Under the pieces are notes generated by a model, which did no database searches, was not told the origin of the DNA, and was given only the letters and a program-made list of their open reading frames with translations. 64,000 nucleotides of DNA from Glebionis coronaria (taxonomy: Eukaryota > Streptophyta > Magnoliopsida > Asterales > Asteraceae), in contig CM046878.1 of the NCBI GenBank assembly GCA_025667525.1, positions 100,269,237 through 100,333,236 of the forward strand. Direction: 5' to 3'. Below, piece by piece: positions 58,295-64,000 of this stretch. Positions within the stretch are counted from its first letter, which is position 1. The number at the start of each line of letters is the position of its first letter. Position numbers and translations under genes: made by a program.

Positions 58295-61200
58295 TCAGAT
58301 GGATCGTTGCAGTAGCTTGTGGTGCACTAAATACGGTCTTCCACCCACGAATCTTTCCAAGCTCCTCATCAACCTACGTTCACGGAGCTTTTGATCGATC
58401 TTTTTGATCACATACTTTGCCATCTGCCGGTAACCCGGATGCCAATCCTCCGTCATCTCTGGCAAAGTCCCACCCGAGTTCAGATGCTCCAACTTATCTC
58501 TGACTTGTATAAGAGTTCCATCACTATACTTGTGAAGCTCACCCACCCTCATAAACTTCATCAAACCTCGACTGTTCAAGTAGAAAATGCCGGAATTCGG
58601 GACAGAAATGCCGGTATAGGGACATCTTTCTACATGTTGAGGTAGCACTTGATTCACAGGACGGGTTAAGTTGAGCCTCCTCTGATAGCTTTCGACTCCC
58701 AACTGAAGATCCTCAACTCGTGACTTGATGACAACGCTTCGTGTGAACATACGAAGTGCTGTATTCAAAGCAATCAGATCTTCACGAGGAATGTGAGTAA
58801 GTTGATCTCGGGTCATCAGAAGCAGCATATCTTCAATATCCTCAAGGCGAATGATGGAAAAATCTCCTTGCTGGATTTTATATTCCCTGTCATCCTCCCT
58901 TTTCAAGCGAATCTCCGTCACATGATAGTAGCCGTTCTTGGCTTCAGTTTTCATTCCTAAGATGCTGGAGATACGGATGTCGGATCTAACATTGCTTCCA
59001 GACTTGACCATGCAGCAACCCCTGTACGCCCTTCGGACTCGTTCGTCCCAATGAGATGCACCTATGACAGCATACATATCATAATTACGATTCATTTTTG
59101 GGACCCAGAGTCGATTTACCTTTTCCTCGATGAAGGGTATTGTCCCCCAGTTGGCAGCTTTCAGCAAAGTCAGGGATGTTGCATACTTTGATGACCCCTT
59201 CATAAGATACTCAAGATCATTGGTGACGAAGAAGTCAAGAGTAATCTGATTATCTTGAGCAGGATCCATTGGAGGTGGAGCTCTTTCTGATTCATGAAGT
59301 CCAGGCCGTTGAACGGTTTTCAAAGCCTTCAGGATCTCATCGGCATAGTACTCGAGCTCCATTCGGGGTAATCCGGTTTTGGCACGCAGTCTCTTATCTT
59401 TCAGTGCTTTCTTTACCAAGGATGGAGTAACCGAAGTCTTATACTCATGAGCAAGAAATGCACATAAGTCAATCGGACTTCGGATACGGAGATACAGCAC
59501 ATCTCTGTCAGCATCTGTGATCGGATCAAATTGTGCTGCTGCCGTGATCCAAGCTTGTGGTGGTGCAGACTCGTCTATCTCCAACGTGTCTTCCCAGGCA
59601 CGAATGCTTGGTTCAGGAACCGTAAATTGTTGAACCTGTGGTTGAGGAGTGGAAGTGCGAACATCTACTGGTTCAGTTTCAGGCATTTCAGCAGTGTCTT
59701 GAACTGGAGAGTGTTGTGCAGCTTCGGGTTCTGTCACTGATTCTGCAATCACAGGAGGAACAACAGCAGAACTAATGGGGTTAGTTGTAATAGGTAAAGA
59801 TACAGCGACAGAGATACCAGGAACCGATGACGCTGTAGTGGCATTCACATCGTGGCGCCACTTAGTTCGTCTTGATTCTGAGGATGTCGACTTGTCCTTC
59901 TGTCCTGCATCTTTTGTGGACTTGGTTCCAGTAGCAGTCTTCTTGGAGCTGGTAACCTTGTCTCCCTCTTTCGGCTGTTCACCCCCATCATCATCCTGAT
60001 TGTCATCCCCGTTATTATCCCTAACACTCTCCTGATTCTCATCACCACCATCATCGCCATCATCATCATCCTCATCCTCGTCATCATCCTCATCATCCTC
60101 ATCATCCTCGTCATCATCACCACCTTCTTCATCGTCTTTCTCCTTTTCACCTTCTTCTTCTTCTTCTTCCTCTTCTTCACCCGTACCCTCTTCTTCACTC
60201 TCTTCCCTTTCTTCCTCAGGTAAGATGTGATATGGTACCACACTTCCAAACATTTTGAATAATCTATCATCCTCCATGATAGCATCATTCAGGGATTTAT
60301 ATAGAGCCCGTTGAATCCTCGACTTGTTATACGACCCAAGTTCCACCATTCGAGCCTTAAGGATCTTCTTCAATTCAAAATCCGTCAGGTCATAAGCAAT
60401 CTTATAGGCGGCTTCTGAAGGGTTGGAGGATTTGACCATCAAGTTGTCAGCAGCAAGTGTCTTCAACTCGTCACGAAGCTTAGGCATTAAGGATTCAACG
60501 GATTCTTGCACTCTTTCTTTTACAGAAGCTTCAAGTGCGTCTTTTTGTTCCTTATATTTATCCCTCATTGCTTGAAGTCTGGTAATGCGTGCAGCATGCT
60601 TATCAGCCTCAGCCTGCTTAACTCGAGCAAGTTCCTCTGCATGAGCTTTACGTGTAGCTTCCATGTCTGCAGAGAACTTGGCAATCAACTCTTCTTGAGC
60701 TTTCTGAGATGTTTCTTCCCTTTGAGCTCGTCTTTGCAACTCTTGGCGAAGTTCATCCATTTCGCGTTTGTGATTATCAAGCATTTCGGCCATCACTAAT
60801 GCAGCCATTGCATATGTTGCAGAACTACTCTGGGTTGACTGAATAGGCTCGGTTGTTACTGCTGTGCTAACGATGGGGATTATGGGTGGTGGAAGAAATG
60901 GTGTGGAAGCCGGTCGGGTTGGTCGGGTTGTTAAGGGTTGGATTGGTGGAGGTAGAGTTGCCAAGGGTTGAATTGTCACCATGATTGTAGGAGCAGCAGG
61001 TTCCTTTTCCACACTTGTTGAAATAGGTATTGATGGCTCCTTCGAAGTGGAATAGTTTTCAGGTGATCCAAACTCATCAACATCATGCGGTTCCTCGTAC
61101 TCATCCTCGATATCTACCCTCGCACCTGAACCACTACCGCCTGTATCTTTCCTACTCCTTTTAATAGCCATCTTCATCATTTGTTGCTCGGATTTATTAA

Positions 61201-62254
61201 GAGTAGGATCAACAATATCTGCTTCATCACGTAGACGCATCAAATCCTTACCCTTTCCTTTCTTACCCTCTGTCTTCTTCTTCTTGGGTTCGGGTTCAGG
61301 TAACGCTGCTGGTTGTTTGCGTTTACCTTTACTCTTAACCGTTGTGGATGAGTCTTCTCCAGTTTGAAGGTTTGCTTTCAGCCTTTGGATTTCTAGCTGC
61401 AGTAGCTTGTAATCAGCAGAACCTTTGATTTTGTCTGACAGAAGGTAATCAGGAACAGGACCCGGAATCACACCAGTAGACGGTCCTTCATGCCTCAGAT
61501 CTACAGTATCATCAGCTTCTTCAGTGTGATAGCGACCTCCTGCACGCCTATCAATAGTAGCATCAAGCTTCATAAAATAATTTATGATGAGCTTAATAAA
61601 CCGAGGATAAGGAAAGAAGTTTGTCTTCAGCTTCTTGTTGTGGAAGAGTTGAAAGGTGAATTCTTCCCATATCAACAAAGCATAATCTGAATTCGCAGCT
61701 TTGTACATGCCATAGAAGAGGTTCATTATTGGACTTCGCAAAGCATCATGTCCACTCGTTTTTGGTGTAAGGCACTTACTGAGAATACCCATCAAAGCTC
61801 TCCAGGGTTGTCCCACCTTAGCAGTTGTAAACTCAGATGCAACTCGTATTTCCGGACATCCAAGTGCATCAAATAACTCCGCGAGTTCATCTTTAGTAGG
61901 ATCCCTTGAGAAAGACATGCCCTTGGGTGTATCCCGTATACCAAGCATCTTACGGAAGTCTGAAACGGTGAGTGTCTGCTGCTTGTTGTCGATGGTGAAG
62001 GTGATCTTGTTCGAAGTGAAATCCTTGGTTGCCCAAAATTCAAACATATACTCATAAGGCACCGAGGCTGTACTCCTAAGGGCGTTCTTGAAATGGGAGT
62101 TATCAAGAATAGCTATGGCGACCTTAAAACCATGGTGAGTGGATTTAGAAACCTGCTTTAGCCTATAGTTGTTGGGTATAAACTTAAGGGTTCGAGCTTT
62201 AGCAATATCGGCTTCCCTAGATTCTTGGATAGCTTGTACTGTTGGATTAGTCAT
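58295..62254 (-). CDS. Intact 1319-residue accessory ORF of an LTR element, function unknown
   Basis: Uninterrupted frame, starting MTNPTVQAIQESREADIAKA at 62254. The N-terminal region (about 1-240) has FWATKDF at 73-79 and DFRKMLGI, the pattern of retroelement-borne plant proteins. Then come Lys-rich segments (about 310-350), a Pro/Thr-rich linker (about 400-480), a long coiled coil (about 485-615), a strongly acidic Asp/Glu run (about 688-750), a Ser/Pro/Glu linker and a C-terminal domain (about 920-1319) with QLGVESYQRRLNLTRP and LERFVGGRPY. That C-terminal wording recurs, as I recall, in many Asteraceae retroelement ORFs located after Copia pol. No signal peptide or membrane segment is visible, so envelope function is not supported. 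It is not a host gene by context: same strand as the LTR and 2.25 kb before the polypurine tract. Confidence 0.82.
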   Translation of the reverse strand: MTNPTVQAIQESREADIAKARTLKFIPNNYRLKQVSKSTHHGFKVAIAILDNSHFKNALRSTASVPYEYMFEFWATKDFTSNKITFTIDNKQQTLTVSDFRKMLGIRDTPKGMSFSRDPTKDELAELFDALGCPEIRVASEFTTAKVGQPWRALMGILSKCLTPKTSGHDALRSPIMNLFYGMYKAANSDYALLIWEEFTFQLFHNKKLKTNFFPYPRFIKLIINYFMKLDATIDRRAGGRYHTEEADDTVDLRHEGPSTGVIPGPVPDYLLSDKIKGSADYKLLQLEIQRLKANLQTGEDSSTTVKSKGKRKQPAALPEPEPKKKKTEGKKGKGKDLMRLRDEADIVDPTLNKSEQQMMKMAIKRSRKDTGGSGSGARVDIEDEYEEPHDVDEFGSPENYSTSKEPSIPISTSVEKEPAAPTIMVTIQPLATLPPPIQPLTTRPTRPASTPFLPPPIIPIVSTAVTTEPIQSTQSSSATYAMAALVMAEMLDNHKREMDELRQELQRRAQREETSQKAQEELIAKFSADMEATRKAHAEELARVKQAEADKHAARITRLQAMRDKYKEQKDALEASVKERVQESVESLMPKLRDELKTLAADNLMVKSSNPSEAAYKIAYDLTDFELKKILKARMVELGSYNKSRIQRALYKSLNDAIMEDDRLFKMFGSVVPYHILPEEEREESEEEGTGEEEEEEEEEGEKEKDDEEGGDDDEDDEDDEDDDEDEDDDDGDDGGDENQESVRDNNGDDNQDDDGGEQPKEGDKVTSSKKTATGTKSTKDAGQKDKSTSSESRRTKWRHDVNATTASSVPGISVAVSLPITTNPISSAVVPPVIAESVTEPEAAQHSPVQDTAEMPETEPVDVRTSTPQPQVQQFTVPEPSIRAWEDTLEIDESAPPQAWITAAAQFDPITDADRDVLYLRIRSPIDLCAFLAHEYKTSVTPSLVKKALKDKRLRAKTGLPRMELEYYADEILKALKTVQRPGLHESERAPPPMDPAQDNQITLDFFVTNDLEYLMKGSSKYATSLTLLKAANWGTIPFIEEKVNRLWVPKMNRNYDMYAVIGASHWDERVRRAYRGCCMVKSGSNVRSDIRISSILGMKTEAKNGYYHVTEIRLKREDDREYKIQQGDFSIIRLEDIEDMLLLMTRDQLTHIPREDLIALNTALRMFTRSVVIKSRVEDLQLGVESYQRRLNLTRPVNQVLPQHVERCPYTGISVPNSGIFYLNSRGLMKFMRVGELHKYSDGTLIQVRDKLEHLNSGGTLPEMTEDWHPGYRQMAKYVIKKIDQKLRERRLMRSLERFVGGRPYLVHHKLLQRSI

Positions 62255-62395
62255 TTTATCTGCTTAAGATAAGACATGAAAGGTTGATGCACAAAACAGA
62301 TAGATATATATCATTCTACTTCTAAGCATAACACATTTCATAAGATAAAAACAACAAGTACATAGATAGCATGCAAACAATAACAATCAAACAAC

Positions 62396-63010
62396 TCATC
62401 CGGAACTTTTCCTCATTCGGAACCTTTTCATCCGGAACATTCTTCATTCGGAACTTCTTCTCATTCGGAACTTCTTCATCCGGAAGTTCTTCATTCGGAA
62501 CTTCCTTCATCCGGAAGTTCTTCATTCGGAACTTCCTTCATCCGGAAGTTCTTCATTCGGAACTTCCTTCATCCGGAAGTTCTTCATTCGGAACTTCCTT
62601 CATCCGGAAGTTCTTCATTCGGAACTTCCTTCATCCGGAAGTTCTTCATTCGGAACTTCCTTCATCCGGAAGTTCTTCATTCGGAACTTCCTTCATCCGG
62701 AAGTTCTTCATTCGGAACTTCCTTCATCCGGAAGTTCTTCATTCGGAACTTCCTTCATCCGGAAGTTCTTCATTCGGAACTTCCTTCATTCGGAACATTC
62801 CTTCATTCGGAACTTCCTTCATTCGGAAGTTCTTCATTCGGAACTTCCTTCATTCGGAAGTTCTTCATTCGGAAGTTCCTTCATTCGGAAGTTCTTCATT
62901 CGGAACTTCCTCATTCGGAAGTCCTTCATTCGGAACTTCCTCATTCGGAAGTTTTTCAGAAGAAATCCTTCATTCGGAAGTTTGTATCCAGTGTTCATTC
63001 GGAACTTTTC
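62396..63010 (-). repeat. 31-bp tandem array of TTCATCCGGAAG/TTCATTCGGAAC
   Basis: About ten near-identical 31-base units in the middle (62470-62790), each with TTCATCCGGAAG and TTCATTCGGAACTTCC, flanked by more diverged, shorter units (from 62396, and to 63010). On the minus strand it reads GGAAGTTCCGAATGAAG. It ends about 140 bases before the ATG of the accessory ORF. A plus-strand frame across it encodes Ser/Phe/Arg repeats and is an artefact. Confidence 0.93.
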
Positions 63011-63789
63011 AAACGAATCTCAGATGTTTTAGTCTAACGCGTTTGTGAATTTCTAAGGCAAACTAAGGCAATATAAACTTCATTTAACCTATTCCAAGCA
63101 AATCCCACCATAAATCCTTAATCAATTTAGCCTAATTTAATCAAATAACCCTAAGTGGATTGAACTGAGTAATTGAGCATGTTTAATCAGAAGAATATGA
63201 TAAGAACTGTGGATTAGAAGTTAATCAGGTTGATGTATATACCTTAATTTAGCAGATGAACAAGAAGGAATGATCAGACGAAGGTTTGAATGCGTGTTTG
63301 TGTGTGTAAACAATGGCGGCAAGTTATTTGATAAACAGTGAATGGAAATAATGTGAGGGGCGGGGTGTTTGATTTTTGACTTAGGTCAATTTTGACTAGT
63401 TTCAATAAATCACACTTTAGTCCCTACATTTTCTTTCTTTTTCCTTTTGTTTCTAATGTTTTCATATCACTTAACCCTTTTTGTTTCACTTACACTTAAC
63501 TTAACAAACACAATCTATTAGCAAATCCTCAAAATCTAAAAGCCATGCCTATCACTTAGAACGAACACAAGTCGTTTTCTAAAGCAAAACCACTCAATTA
63601 CCATGTAGCCCTTAATTTTCACAATCACTTTTGAAAAGCAATTTTAATGACAAAGATGATTTTACTATTTTCTCCCCCTTAAACGATGACCCGTTTTCTA
63701 TTTAAAGAGCTGTAGTCATTGTTTAAAGAGTCAAATAGTGATGAAAGCATTTCCAATTTATTTCTTGAAAAATTTTGATTCGTGGTGTC
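63011..63789 (-). other. Non-coding stretch upstream of the array
   Basis: No ORF. A purine block (minus AAGGGGGAGA) at about 63672-63681 resembles the polypurine tract next to the LTR. Confidence 0.45.
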
Positions 63790-63954
63790 AATAAGATTTC
63801 TCTTATTTTAACAAATTTATGCACTGAGACGTACACAAATTCGTGTCAGACCAAGTTTATAAAGTAAACTTGATCCCTTTGCATGATTTGGCTTGTAAAT
63901 CACGCCCGAGAAAATTAATTCCCGTTCTGAGCCAACGTTTTCCAAGGAAATACG
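63790..63954. repeat. Second series of short hairpins
   Basis: AATAAGA-TTTC-TCTTATT (63790-63807), CAAGTTTA-TAAAG-TAAACTTG (63852-63872), TGATTT/AAATCA (63884-63902) and ACGTTTTCC-AA-GGAAATACGT (63934-63954, one mismatch): same style of structure as at 56544-57092, on the other side of the accessory ORF. Confidence 0.7.
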
Positions 63955-64000
63955 TGACTTTAATATGAAAACCGGGTTGCAGTCAGAAATAACTACAAGC

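Larger units (their letters stand above)
55712..64000 (-). mobile_element. Right-hand LTR element, 3' portion, SIRE-like (runs off the right edge)
   Basis: A single LTR (55712-56041), the adjoining polypurine tract and an intact minus-strand ORF (62254-58295) show a minus-strand LTR element whose 5' end and pol lie beyond 64000. It sits inside the RT of the plus-strand Copia. A long accessory ORF downstream of pol, and repeated AAGGGGGAG blocks, are features I associate with SIRE/Maximus-type Copia elements. Lacking pol, the superfamily is an inference. Confidence 0.7.

Noticed and set aside
60005..60190. Antisense or plus-strand simple-repeat gene at the ATC-rich run
   Set aside because: It is the coding DNA for the acidic Asp/Glu run of the accessory ORF.
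58295..62254. Large host gene
   Set aside because: It lies in order with an LTR and polypurine tract on the same strand, has no introns, and its C-terminus resembles retroelement accessory ORFs.
58295..62254. Envelope-like glycoprotein
   Set aside because: No signal peptide, membrane anchor or cleavage site is visible; the protein is dominated by coiled coil and acidic runs.
62396..63010. CRISPR array
   Set aside because: Units are contiguous with no unique spacers, the context is a plant retroelement, and no cas genes are present.
62371..63048. 225-codon plus-strand ORF with Ser/Phe/Arg repeats
   Set aside because: It is the plus-strand reading of the 31-bp tandem array, where 31 bases times 3 gives an open 31-residue period by chance.

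Overview
The window is transposable-element DNA from a plant nuclear genome. I see no intact host gene, no rRNA or tRNA gene and no CRISPR array. The gag style of the first Copia element (residues 1-503 of a minus-strand ORF) and the C-terminal family of the 1319-residue ORF at the right end resemble retroelement proteins that I recall as abundant in the daisy family (Asteraceae). That placement rests on memory, without a search.

The main structure is a nest of elements whose joints can be read from target-site duplications (TSDs) and terminal motifs. (0) At the left end is the 5' part of a minus-strand Ty1/copia element (gag 1-1511, repeat-bearing leader, PBS, 259-bp LTR to 2639). (1) A plus-strand Ty1/copia element starts at 5192. 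Its 5' LTR is split at 5358/51904 and its gag-pol continues at 52537-55711. (2) The splitting element is a plus-strand Ty3/gypsy chromovirus (Tekay/Del type, chromodomain at the end of pol), 5359-51898, with TSD ATATA on both sides. (3) Its 5' LTR is split by a 10.2-kb Helitron (5773-16010) lying inside the LTR's own TA microsatellite. Its gag is split by a minus-strand Athila-type gypsy element (21032-43920, TSD ACTTA). (4) The Athila element holds a second Helitron (22689-26678, minus) in another TA tract, and a 9.5-kb LTR element without pol (30607-40122, minus, TSD AATAC) between protease and reverse transcriptase. (5) The plus-strand Copia of layer 1 is cut in its RT at 55711/55712 by a minus-strand LTR element. 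That element's 3' LTR, polypurine tract, long structured 3' region and intact 1319-residue accessory ORF fill the rest of the window and run off the right edge. Without insertions the Tekay element is about 13.4 kb and the Athila element about 9.4 kb, both normal for their clades.

Coding state follows the nesting. The Tekay, Athila and both Copia pol regions carry stops, frameshifts or changed catalytic residues, while the right-hand 1319-residue ORF is uninterrupted. The large Helitron carries pieces that look like captured host genes: a stretch like plant BRCA2 (10323-10448) and a stretch like the stalk of a KIN-7 kinesin (11397-11605).

The most unusual unexplained signal is in non-coding parts. 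Almost every LTR element here carries its own short repeat or palindrome family: GATCGTACTC in a Copia leader; GTGCGCCGCAC around the Athila promoter and leader; an inverted repeat with core CCTTATCGATAAGG in the LTRs of the pol-less element and, in diverged form, upstream of its three internal ORFs; a 31-bp array upstream of the accessory ORF; and a series of short perfect hairpins in the 3' region of the right-hand element. All coordinates and alignments were made by eye.
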